DNA of 24,594 bases from an uncultured Oscillospiraceae bacterium. Its GTDB lineage: Bacteria > Bacillota > Clostridia > Oscillospirales > Oscillospiraceae. The notes below the pieces were generated by a model. It worked only from the letters and a program-made list of their open reading frames with translations. It was not told the origin of the DNA and ran no database searches. Below are positions 6,522-12,158 of the stretch, one piece after another. Both the position numbers and the translations under genes were made by a program. Within the stretch, counting starts at the first letter, position 1. The number at the start of each line of letters is the position of its first letter. Where the stretch lies: contig CANRHF010000005.1 of assembly GCA_947630345.1 (NCBI GenBank), forward strand, positions 1 through 24,594. Direction: 5' to 3'.

Positions 6522-6524
6522 TAC

Positions 6525-6728
6525 TTTTTTGCGTGCCCCTATCAATGGCGCCCCTCTGTAGAGGCGCTGGGGCGCGGCCGGGCCTTGGCGGTCAAAAATT
6601 CATACTTGGCACCCAGAAAATTTACACTTTGTCCACAAACAGCGACGAAAAAAGGCCGCTGTTCACAATCCATCTTCGCCCCGTTCACAACCCGTTCAAA
6701 AATTTTTTGATTTTTTTGAAAAAAGGGC
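6525..6728. other. Intergenic stretch with GTTCACAA repeats and AT-rich inverted repeat
   Basis: I see no gene here. It holds GTCCACAA at 6631, GTTCACAA at 6661 and GTTCACAA at 6683, a small hairpin AACAGCG...CGCTGTT, and the inverted repeat TTCAAAAA...TTTTTGAA (6695-6702 with 6713-6720). The last lies directly before the -35 box at 6729 and could act as an UP element or operator for the surface-protein promoter. Confidence 0.5.
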
Positions 6729-6757
6729 TTGCAAAATGCCTCAAGTTATGGTAACAT
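6729..6757 (+). promoter_or_regulatory. Probable promoter of the surface-protein gene
   Basis: TTGCAA (6729-6734), 17 bp, TAACAT (6752-6757), preceded by an A/T-tract region. It would give a leader of about 270 nt before the start at 7036. The -10 box is only a partial match. Confidence 0.55.
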
Positions 6758-6769
6758 ATCCCTGCAAGC

Positions 6770-6909
6770 ACCGTTAAGAACTCTGGCGGCCCCCTGTTGG
6801 GCAGGGGAAGACAGAGAGTAAAGGATGGAAGGAGGCTTGCTTGAATCAAAGAGGGCAGTCTTTTTCCGGATCTTCCCTCTGCGGAGTTCTTAGGGATGCT
6901 GGTACATCC
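6770..6909 (+). ncRNA. Structured leader RNA upstream of the surface protein
   Basis: A long-range 9-bp helix TAAGAACTC/GAGTTCTTA (6775-6783 with 6884-6892) encloses about 100 nt. Inside are CCCCTG/CAGGGG (6791-6796 with 6802-6807) and AGAGGG/CCCTCT (6850-6855 with 6875-6880); GGATG/CATCC (6894-6898 with 6905-6909) follows. Further weak hairpins occur towards 7000. The shape suggests a leader RNA or an independent small RNA. I could not match it to a known riboswitch, T-box, SRP or 6S RNA. Confidence 0.5.
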
Positions 6910-7035
6910 GTTCAGCTTCCTCGCCGGTGGAGGCCCCACCTGCGTGACGCATATTATAACCCGAACGGCCGCTCTCCCGGGGGGTAAATGCATGAAGCAA
7001 ATCTTCTCGATTTTTAAAAGGAGGAAAACATAGTA

Positions 7036-8829
7036 ATGAAGAAACTCATTAGCGTTATGCTCGTTCTGTGCATGGTCCTGGCGCTTGTTCCCGCTATGGC
7101 TTTCGCAGCCGATGCTCCCGCTGGCGCTGTCGCCATGGTTGGCGAGAACAACTATTTCACCGATCTGCAGTCTGCTATCGACGCCGCTTCCGCTCCCGGC
7201 GCGGCGACCAACCGTGTTGACCTGATTGCTGATGCGTCCGACATGTCCCTCGTTATTTCCGGCAATGTGGTCCTGCAGCTGAATGGCCACACACTTGAGG
7301 GCAAGGCTGGCGTTCTGGGTGTTGCCGCTGGTTCCGTTAATGTGAACGTGGGCGCCACCCTGACCATTCAGGGCCCTGGCAAGGTCAGTGCAAAAAGTGG
7401 TATCACCACCAATTGTGCTATCGGCAACGCGGGCACTCTGGTTCTCGACAAGACCGTTGAGGTCACTGGCGCCATCGTTAATATGGGTGCTATGACTGTT
7501 GAGGCCGCTCAGGTCACCGGCAGTGTTGTCAACACTGGCAGCGTTACTGTTAACGGCGGTTCCTTTGTGGCTTCCCCTGTTACTACCACTACTACCACCC
7601 CGCTGTTCACCGGCGCTGGCAAGGTCACCATTAACGCTGGCTATTTTAACGCCGACCTGCTGGATAAGGCGAATGACTCCTGCCCGGGTATGACTGTTAA
7701 TGGCGGCGCTTTCACCGATCGTCATGCCATTAAGCACACCTCTGCCCCTGTTGCCGGCGTTTATGGCCTGGGCCTTCTCCCCACCGATGTCAACGGCTAC
7801 GAGATGTACTGGATCGGCGCCGCTGCCATGACCGGTTATGCGAACCATTATAAGCAGCTGAAACTGAAGGGCAATGTTGATTTCCTGATCGGCGACGTGA
7901 AGCTCAGCGGCATGCCCACCGCCAATGATGGCTGGTTCTACTGGGACGGCTGGGACAGCTACTACTACGACAATGAAGAGAAGATGCTCGAGTATTACAT
8001 CGATGTGAACAAGAGCACTGCCGATGGCGACGAGTATGCTTGCGACGGCCGTGGCCTCGTGAACAGCCTCTCCGATCTGAATGTTGTCGCCAGCTCCTAT
8101 AAGGTCACCTCTGGTGATCCCATTGCTACCAGCGTTCTGAATACCAATGCCAAGTATGTCAAGTCTGTTACTTCTTACGCTACCGGCGTGAACAAGAACG
8201 AAGTCTTTGTCACCATCGAGATCACCGCTGATCTTAAGCATCTGACCGAGTTCAAGGTTCCCGAAACCTTCAGCGCCTATGGCAACTATAATGGCATTCA
8301 TCAGTGGGTTCCCATTACCGTGAAGTTCACCAATCTGAATGGTATTGCGCAGACCGCTGGTACGGATGTTGAGGTCGAAAAGACTTGGACTACTGGCTTT
8401 GCGTACAACAAGACCACTGATGGCAATTACCACATTTGGATTGGTCTGGATCATGTTCTCCAGGGCGACAACTCCTCCTTCGACTTTGTTGATATGCGGT
8501 ACATGAATGCGGGCCATGAGCATGCCCTTATTTACCGCTGCACCATCGTTGTGAAGGACGTTGACATGAACGTGCCCGAGAATTCCGAGCCCGATGACAC
8601 CACCGGCGCTGCCGCGATTCCTTCCGGAAGCGGCACTGCTACCACCGCTCCTGCTGCTACCACCGCTCCTGCTGCTACCACCGCTCCCGCTGCTACTGGC
8701 AACGGTGACGGCCCCGCCAAGACTGGCGACAACAGCACCGTGATGCTGTGGGCCACCCTGCTGGTTGCTTCCGCTGCTGGCGTCGCGATCTGCGTCGTTG
8801 ACGAGGCTAAGAAGCGTTCCCGCAAGTAA
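7036..8829 (+). CDS. Secreted cell-surface protein with sortase-like anchor (597 aa)
   Basis: A large exported protein of unknown role. A classic signal peptide (MKKL, hydrophobic core, AFA cleavage near residue 24) opens it. Residues ~60-215 have repeating short strands with Asn/Gly turns (VNTGSVTVNGGSF, KVTINAGYF), as in right-handed beta-helix proteins. Residues ~235-515 form another domain rich in Tyr, Trp and Asn. A Thr/Ala/Pro stalk (three ATTAPA repeats, 535-552) leads to PAKTGD (560-565), a hydrophobic span and KKRSRK, the plan of a sortase substrate with a non-canonical LPXTG. Codons end in T far more than in the neighbours (GCT, GTT, GGC/GGT), suggesting very high expression. The ribosome site is AAAGGAGG, 11 bases upstream. 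It could be an adhesin or a surface-layer component. Confidence 0.8.
   Translation: MKKLISVMLVLCMVLALVPAMAFAADAPAGAVAMVGENNYFTDLQSAIDAASAPGAATNRVDLIADASDMSLVISGNVVLQLNGHTLEGKAGVLGVAAGSVNVNVGATLTIQGPGKVSAKSGITTNCAIGNAGTLVLDKTVEVTGAIVNMGAMTVEAAQVTGSVVNTGSVTVNGGSFVASPVTTTTTTPLFTGAGKVTINAGYFNADLLDKANDSCPGMTVNGGAFTDRHAIKHTSAPVAGVYGLGLLPTDVNGYEMYWIGAAAMTGYANHYKQLKLKGNVDFLIGDVKLSGMPTANDGWFYWDGWDSYYYDNEEKMLEYYIDVNKSTADGDEYACDGRGLVNSLSDLNVVASSYKVTSGDPIATSVLNTNAKYVKSVTSYATGVNKNEVFVTIEITADLKHLTEFKVPETFSAYGNYNGIHQWVPITVKFTNLNGIAQTAGTDVEVEKTWTTGFAYNKTTDGNYHIWIGLDHVLQGDNSSFDFVDMRYMNAGHEHALIYRCTIVVKDVDMNVPENSEPDDTTGAAAIPSGSGTATTAPAATTAPAATTAPAATGNGDGPAKTGDNSTVMLWATLLVASAAGVAICVVDEAKKRSRK
8638..8691 (+). repeat. 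Three 18-bp tandem repeats in the surface-protein gene
   Basis: Three units of GCTACCACCGCTCCTGCT (the last with one change) encode ATTAPA three times. This is a stalk region that probably varies in copy number between strains. Confidence 0.9.
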
Positions 8830-8839
8830 TTAACACCTT

Positions 8840-8868
8840 ATCAGGGGGAGGCCCCGCCTCCCCCTGAT
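8840..8868 (+). terminator. Hairpin after the surface-protein gene
   Basis: A perfect 13-bp stem (8840-8852 with 8856-8868, loop CCC) lies 11 bases after the stop. It lacks a following T-run, so it may stabilise the mRNA 3' end while real termination occurs at 8937-8965. Confidence 0.6.
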
Positions 8869-8883
8869 CCCAAAACTCCCGTA

Positions 8884-8965
8884 GATGAATGAGAGCGACC
8901 CTGGGCGAACATACCCAGGGATTCATCCGGAAGCCGAAAGCCCTTCCTCTGGGAAGGGCTTTTTT
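8884..8965 (+). terminator. Bulged hairpin followed by a Rho-independent terminator
   Basis: The terminator is AAAGCCCTTCC/GGAAGGGCTTT (8937-8947 with 8952-8962) with six Ts (8960-8965). In front of it lies a two-part hairpin: GATGAAT/ATTCATC (8884-8890 with 8921-8927) enclosing CCCTGGG/CCCAGGG (8899-8905 with 8914-8920). The pair may be a 3' end stabiliser or the tail of a small RNA. Confidence 0.75.
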
Positions 8966-8976
8966 CATTGCATCGG

Positions 8977-9023
8977 TTGACTTTCTTGCGGGATTCGGGT
9001 ATAATATAGTTAGTATTTTACTA
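8977..9023 (+). promoter_or_regulatory. Promoter and operator of the Phd/ParE module
   Basis: TTGACT (8977-8982), 17 bp, TATAAT (9000-9005). Directly downstream is the inverted repeat TAGTA-TTT-TACTA (9011-9023), placed over the expected transcription start. Phd/YefM antitoxins usually repress their own operon through such a site, so it is a good operator candidate. Confidence 0.72.
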
Positions 9024-9051
9024 TCACTGTGGAAATCAGGGAGGTATTGCT

Positions 9052-9339
9052 ATGAATATCCGTCCGTCGGCGGCGATTCGCCAGAACTACAATGAGATCG
9101 CCGAAATGTGCAGGAAGACAGAAGAACCGGTTTTCCTTACCAAGAATGGGGAGGGCGATCTGGTCGTTATGGATATCGGGACCTTCAACCGCAGGGAAAA
9201 AATGCTGAAGCTCCGCGAGGAACTGCTTGCTGTCGAGGAAGATCGGCTGCGGGGGAGTAAAGGCTACTCTGTTGATGATGTCGCGTCCATGATGCGAAGA
9301 GCGATCCGGGAGGCGTCGGCGCATGGAGCGGCAGAATAA
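9052..9339 (+). CDS. Phd/YefM-family antitoxin
   Basis: A 95-aa antitoxin. Residues 1-~55 match the Phd/YefM DNA-binding fold: MNIRPSAAIRQNYNEIAEMCRKTEEPVFLTKNGEGDLVVMD in outline, with the typical beta-strand VFLTKNG and LVVMDI. The remaining part is the charged helix that should wrap and block the toxin. The start has GGGAGG at normal spacing. The toxin gene overlaps the last 17 bases. It likely represses its own promoter at the inverted repeat 9011-9023. Confidence 0.9.
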   Translation: MNIRPSAAIRQNYNEIAEMCRKTEEPVFLTKNGEGDLVVMDIGTFNRREKMLKLREELLAVEEDRLRGSKGYSVDDVASMMRRAIREASAHGAAE

Positions 9340-9640
9340 GTACCGTGTGATCGTCTCGGAACGTGCGGCCCGAATGCTTGTTTCTCACGCTGCCTTTCTG
9401 GCGCAAGTCAGCGTGGAATCTGCGGAGCGGTTGACTTCCGAATTTGAAAAGGCCGCGAAATCCTTGGAATGGATGCCCCAGCGCTGCCCATGGCTCAACG
9501 GGGAATATATCCCCAGAAATGCCTACCGTTCTATTCTGTTTGAAAAGCGGTATATGATTATCTTCCAGATTGTGGATGATATTGTTTACGCCGATTATGT
9601 CGTGGACTGTAGGCAGGATTACGGCTGGCTGATTCGGTAA
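9323..9640 (+). CDS. ParE/RelE-superfamily toxin
   Basis: A 105-aa toxin partner. The order of elements follows the ParE/RelE fold: strand YRVIVSE, two helices (residues ~15-55), then strands with YRSILFEKRYMIIFQI and IVYADYVVDCRQDY. The C-terminal strand with Arg and Asp/Tyr is usual in ParE. ParE toxins poison gyrase and RelE toxins cleave mRNA on the ribosome; the sequence does not let me choose. The start codon lies inside the antitoxin gene, with GGGAGG upstream, so antitoxin is made first and in excess. Confidence 0.9.
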   Translation: MERQNKYRVIVSERAARMLVSHAAFLAQVSVESAERLTSEFEKAAKSLEWMPQRCPWLNGEYIPRNAYRSILFEKRYMIIFQIVDDIVYADYVVDCRQDYGWLIR

Positions 9641-9659
9641 AAACAAAACGAGCACAATG

Positions 9660-9689
9660 AAACCGTCACTGAACAAGTGGCGGTTTTTT
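9660..9689 (+). terminator. Rho-independent terminator of the Phd/ParE module
   Basis: AAACCGTCAC (9660-9669) pairs with GTGGCGGTTT (9677-9686) with one wobble, and six Ts follow (9684-9689). Confidence 0.85.
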
Positions 9690-9824
9690 ATCCCATTTTG
9701 TTTGTCCCCCGACTTCCTCGCCGAAGACGCTGGGGGAAATTCGAGTTGTGACGGAAGGAGTTTTGGGGAGATGACAATAGGCCGCCCGTTTGGGCGGCCT
9801 ACCGCCTGCCATTTTATTTGCCAC

Positions 9825-9944
9825 TTGACAAATCAAAAGCAAGTGGTATAATAAAGGCAGGATGTGTGTGTTCCCTTTTTTGTTAAAAGCGAAAACGGGG
9901 GCACTCACATCTTTTATTTTTCATAATTCGACAGCATTTGTCAA
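9825..9944. other. Toxin-less relic of locus B
   Basis: A perfect antisense promoter (TTGACA 9825-9830, 16 bp, TATAAT 9847-9852, plus strand) is fused within ~20 bases to a copy of the mRNA-B leader and promoter region in the opposite sense (about 9882-9944). That region keeps TTGACA at 9944-9939, but its -10 box has decayed to AAAAAT (9921-9916). The fused ends still form an inverted repeat, GATGTGTGTG with CACTCACATC. The peptide gene and antisense body are deleted. Confidence 0.72.
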
Positions 9945-10000
9945 GTTGCAAATAGGCCGCCCGGTTGGGCGGCCTACCGCCTGCCGTTTTATTTTACCGC

Positions 10001-10028
10001 TTGACAAATCAATGAGAAGTGGTATAAT
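10001..10028 (+). promoter_or_regulatory. Promoter of antisense RNA B
   Basis: TTGACA (10001-10006), 16 bp, TATAAT (10023-10028) on the plus strand: full consensus boxes with a slightly short spacer. Confidence 0.8.
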
Positions 10029-10034
10029 AAAGGC

Positions 10035-10147
10035 AGGATGTGAGTGCCCAACGGCGCCGCATTTGTCCGGCCGACAAGCGATTAAGTGGGTTACTCCCCC
10101 AGCTTAATCACTGTGAGCCGTCTGTTGCAGCAGACGGCTCACTTTTC
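10035..10147 (+). ncRNA. Antisense RNA B, putative antitoxin RNA
   Basis: The predicted RNA of about 113 nt starts near 10035 and carries GTGAGTGC (10040-10047) and ACGGCGCC (10051-10058). It passes through a GATTAAG.../CTTAATC hairpin (about 10080-10109) and ends at a perfect 12-bp hairpin (10113-10124 with 10131-10142) followed by TTTT. The terminator overlaps the stop codon of the convergent peptide gene, exactly as in locus A. Confidence 0.72.
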
Positions 10148-10240
10148 ATTGTCAGCGTTCTTATCCTTGATGCGCCGGATCAAAAAGTATAGAAACTCTA
10201 TGATGGTGCACACATTGGCTAGGAAGCCAACAAGATCCAT
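10139..10240 (-). CDS. Small membrane peptide B, putative type I toxin (33 aa)
   Basis: A 33-aa homologue of the peptide at 6136: begins MDL, a hydrophobic helix at residues 3-21 containing LANVCTIIEF, then RRIKDKNADNEK as a charged tail. The start at 10240 is preferred because AGGAGG lies ten bases upstream and it aligns with the start of peptide A. An in-frame ATG at 10249 lies only one base from the AGGAGG. The frame is also open back to GTG/ATG codons in the leader at about 10296, which lack usable ribosome-site spacing. The antisense RNA B terminator covers the stop codon. Toxicity is inferred from architecture and the helix-plus-basic-tail design. Confidence 0.75.
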   Translation of the reverse strand: MDLVGFLANVCTIIEFLYFLIRRIKDKNADNEK

Positions 10241-10372
10241 GATCTGCATTCCTCCTTCCCGAAAGAGTAACTCTCCCCGTCCAGAGTGATGCATCACCTC
10301 CCCCTATTACGGGACAGGCGCCGTCTTGACCGTGCCGCCGTTTTGTTAAAAGCGAAAACGGGAGCACTCACG
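10241..10372 (-). promoter_or_regulatory. Structured leader of peptide mRNA B
   Basis: A leader of about 132 nt. GTGAGTGC (plus 10364-10371, minus sense) and ACGGCGCC (10317-10324) are complementary to the distal 3' segments 10040-10047 and 10051-10058. Between them is the hairpin CCGTTTT/AAAACGG (10338-10344 with 10355-10361). The blocks GACGGCGCCTGTCCCG (10325-10310) and AGGGGGAGGTGAT (10305-10293) are identical to locus A. Confidence 0.6.
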
Positions 10373-10378
10373 TCTATT

Positions 10379-10407
10379 ATTTTACATAATTCGACAGCAT
10401 TTGTCAA
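10379..10407 (-). promoter_or_regulatory. Promoter of peptide mRNA B
   Basis: On the minus strand TTGACA (10407-10402), 17 bp, TAAAAT (10384-10379). As in locus A it is a slightly poorer match than the antisense promoter. Confidence 0.75.
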
Positions 10408-10412
10408 GTTGC

Positions 10413-10440
10413 AAAAATTATTCCCCCCAATTTTGGGGGG
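10413..10440 (-). terminator. Rho-independent terminator of spmA-spmB
   Basis: On the minus strand CCCCCC (10440-10435), AAAATT, GGGGGG (10428-10423), then AATAATTTTT. It lies 19 bases after the spmB stop and separates it from peptide locus B. Confidence 0.8.
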
Positions 10441-10459
10441 GATGTTTTTTGGGCTTGAG

Positions 10460-10966
10460 CTAGAAAAGGCGGGCGGTGAGGCTGGCGACGAAAAAGCCGG
10501 TAAAATCGGCAAAAAGCGCGGCAGGGACGACATATTTCGTGCGCTTAATGTTGGCCGCGCCAAAATAGACGCTGATGGTGTAAAACGTCGTTTCCGTGGA
10601 GCCCAGCATGATCGCGGCGGTGCGTCCAATGGTGGAATCCACCCCATAAGTTGACATAATTTCTGAACCCACCGCCAGGGCGGCGCTCCCGCTGATGGGC
10701 CTGATCAGCGCCAGCATGGCCGTTTCCTTGGGAATCCCGAAAAATTGAAACACCGGCGCGGCCCAGTTTTCCAGCAGCGCGAACGCACCTGACGCCCGGA
10801 GCATATGCACGGCGGTCAGCAGCACGATTAAGGACGGCACGATGGTGAGCAGCAGCTTCAGCCCGTCCTCCGCGCCTTCCAGCAGCAGATGGTAGCCGTC
10901 CTCACCCTTTTTCAGCGCCAGCAGAGAGGCGGCCAGCAGGATCAGCGGAACGATATAGTCAGTCAC
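10460..10966 (-). CDS. spmB: Spore maturation protein B
   Basis: A 168-aa polytopic membrane protein of the nucleoside-recognition (Gate) domain family. In Bacillus, SpmA and SpmB are needed for spore-core dehydration and heat resistance. Visible features are several hydrophobic spans (residues ~3-18, ~35-60, ~140-165) and the conserved segments IVPSLIVLLTAV, IRPISGSAAL and MLGSTETTFYT, typical of SpmB. The start is GTG at 10966, with GGGGAGG ten bases upstream inside spmA; the two genes overlap by eight bases and are co-transcribed. Length is close to that of Bacillus SpmB (about 178). Confidence 0.94.
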   Translation of the reverse strand: MTDYIVPLILLAASLLALKKGEDGYHLLLEGAEDGLKLLLTIVPSLIVLLTAVHMLRASGAFALLENWAAPVFQFFGIPKETAMLALIRPISGSAALAVGSEIMSTYGVDSTIGRTAAIMLGSTETTFYTISVYFGAANIKRTKYVVPAALFADFTGFFVASLTARLF

Positions 10967-11534
10967 GTTTCCAGAGCCTCCCCAGTGCCCAGGCGGCGCA
11001 GAGTCCCAGCCCGGCGGAACAGAAGCTGGTCACCCATACCGCCGGAAGAATGTCGAATGGGGTCCGGCACCCCAGGGCCGCCCGCACCGCCGCCACGTTT
11101 GCCGGGATCAGCTGAATGGAGGCCGTATTTAAAACGATCAGGCGGCACAGCTCGTCGTTAGCCGTGTCGCTTTTTGCCAGTTCACGGGCGGCCCGGATGC
11201 CCATGGGCGTGGCGGCGTTCCCCAGACCCAGCAGATTCGCACAGATATTCCCGCTCAAATGCCCGGCCAGAGCCTGGTTTTCCCTTGTGGAAGGGAAGAT
11301 TCGCTGTAGCACCGGTCGCAGCAACTTGGACAACCATGCCGTCGCCCCAATTTTCTCCAACAGCCTGCCAACCCCCGACCACAGACAGATGGCCCCCGCC
11401 ATGCTCACCGCCAGTTGGACCCCGGCCTGGGCCCCCGTCGCCACGGCGGTGGACAGCGCCGCCCCCGTCCCATTGTACATGGCCGCCCCAATGGCGCACA
11501 GCACCAGGCCGCACCAAATCCATGTCATCAGCAT
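10959..11534 (-). CDS. spmA: Spore maturation protein A
   Basis: A 191-aa polytopic membrane protein, paralogous to SpmB and its partner in the forespore. Conserved SpmA segments include LWSGVGRLLEKIG, LSGNICANLLGLGNAATP and LIVLNTASIQLIP. The ATG at 11534 has GGAGGGG six bases upstream; the ATG two codons later is less well placed. No promoter was found in the region upstream, which is taken up by the inverted repeats; a sporulation sigma factor (E or G type) would be expected. Its presence suggests the organism forms spores. Confidence 0.95.
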   Translation of the reverse strand: MLMTWIWCGLVLCAIGAAMYNGTGAALSTAVATGAQAGVQLAVSMAGAICLWSGVGRLLEKIGATAWLSKLLRPVLQRIFPSTRENQALAGHLSGNICANLLGLGNAATPMGIRAARELAKSDTANDELCRLIVLNTASIQLIPANVAAVRAALGCRTPFDILPAVWVTSFCSAGLGLCAAWALGRLWKRD

Positions 11535-11614
11535 TCCGATCCCCTCCGGGACAATCTATGCCCGCCCACATCCCGGTATACCCCATCGCCGGGCAGGGCC
11601 CGGAATCCAACTTC

Positions 11615-11740
11615 CTACCTTCTTATTCGGTGTATTCCTGCCGGCACTGCTCCCCCTACCCCTGCGGGGGGCCTTACTTTCTTGTTTCGGCAAGAAAGTA
11701 AGCAAAGAAGCCGACCAAAGGGGCGCTTCGAGCAAAGGCG
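11615..11740 (+). repeat. Inverted interspersed repeat, left arm
   Basis: This arm is the reverse complement, with scattered differences, of 12159-12289. It contains its own perfect 12-bp hairpin CTTACTTTCTTG/CAAGAAAGTAAG (11673-11684 with 11691-11702), followed by GCAAAGAAGCCG and GGGGCGCTTCGAGCAAAGGCG. The design resembles dispersed REP/MITE-like palindromic elements common in gut Clostridia. Confidence 0.85.
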
Positions 11741-12158
11741 CCCCCTTTGGAATCCCCCGCCGCTCCCCAGTAATGCCAAGCTATGGAGAATATTTGTGGG
11801 CTTACGGCTTTCTAACGTAGATATGCAAGATTTTAGGTGCAGCGTGAAAAATGGTGCGCTGCGTTGACAGTTGCACTGCCAGTAAATGGCGGTTGCACCA
11901 AAATAGAAGTAGAAGACTTGCTAACACTCCACTGCACCAATTTAGAAACTCCACTAGTAGAACCTATCAATCAGCGCTTGGCAGAATTTGGAACGCTGCA
12001 CAAAAGGTTTCGCAAATTCACGGTAGACGGGCCGTAGGCCGCCACCGAATTCCCCCCCAGCGCCTCCGGCGAGGCGGCGGGAGGTCCTTAAGGGGTGGTG
12101 CTCCGCGCAGCGAATCTAAAATATTTATGATTGCCGGTGGCAATCATACCTTAACAAA

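Larger units (their letters stand above)
6224..6524. repeat. Tandem duplication of the antisense-RNA unit
   Basis: The segments 6224-6371 and 6378-6524 are direct repeats of about 148 bp. They are near-identical over the terminator hairpin, the GGCGCCGTCTTT/GGTCTCCACA block and both promoter boxes. They differ mainly in the loop of the second hairpin, in a short stretch at about 6290-6308 and in the promoter spacer. Confidence 0.9.
9776..10045. repeat. Direct repeats carrying the antisense-RNA promoter of locus B
   Basis: The segments 9776-9870 and 9951-10045 are direct repeats of about 95 bp. Each contains the perfect hairpin TAGGCCGCCC/GGGCGGCCTA, the phrase ACCGCCTGCC, TTGACAAATC, a 16-bp spacer, TATAAT and AAAGGCAGGATGTG. 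On the minus strand, the copy of the hairpin at 9951 is followed by TTTG and could end peptide mRNA B. Confidence 0.88.

Noticed and set aside
6631..6720. Possible replication origin (DnaA-like words next to an AT-rich stretch)
   Set aside because: Only one word is close to the DnaA box, and neither dnaA, dnaN nor a plasmid replication gene is in the window. A promoter-associated array is simpler.
6685..8523. 612-aa open frame on the minus strand opposite the surface-protein gene
   Set aside because: It is a shadow created by the T-ending codons of the plus-strand gene. It has no ribosome site, contains a repetitive composition mirroring the other strand, and the plus frame has a signal peptide and anchor.
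9776..10045. CRISPR-like array from the repeated segments
   Set aside because: There are only two long repeats (~95 bp) that contain a promoter and a hairpin, with no regular spacers and no cas genes.
10241..10297. Longer form of peptide B starting in the leader
   Set aside because: The frame is open, but the upstream GTG/ATG sits directly against the purine run without normal spacing, and the corresponding frame in locus A is closed by a stop.
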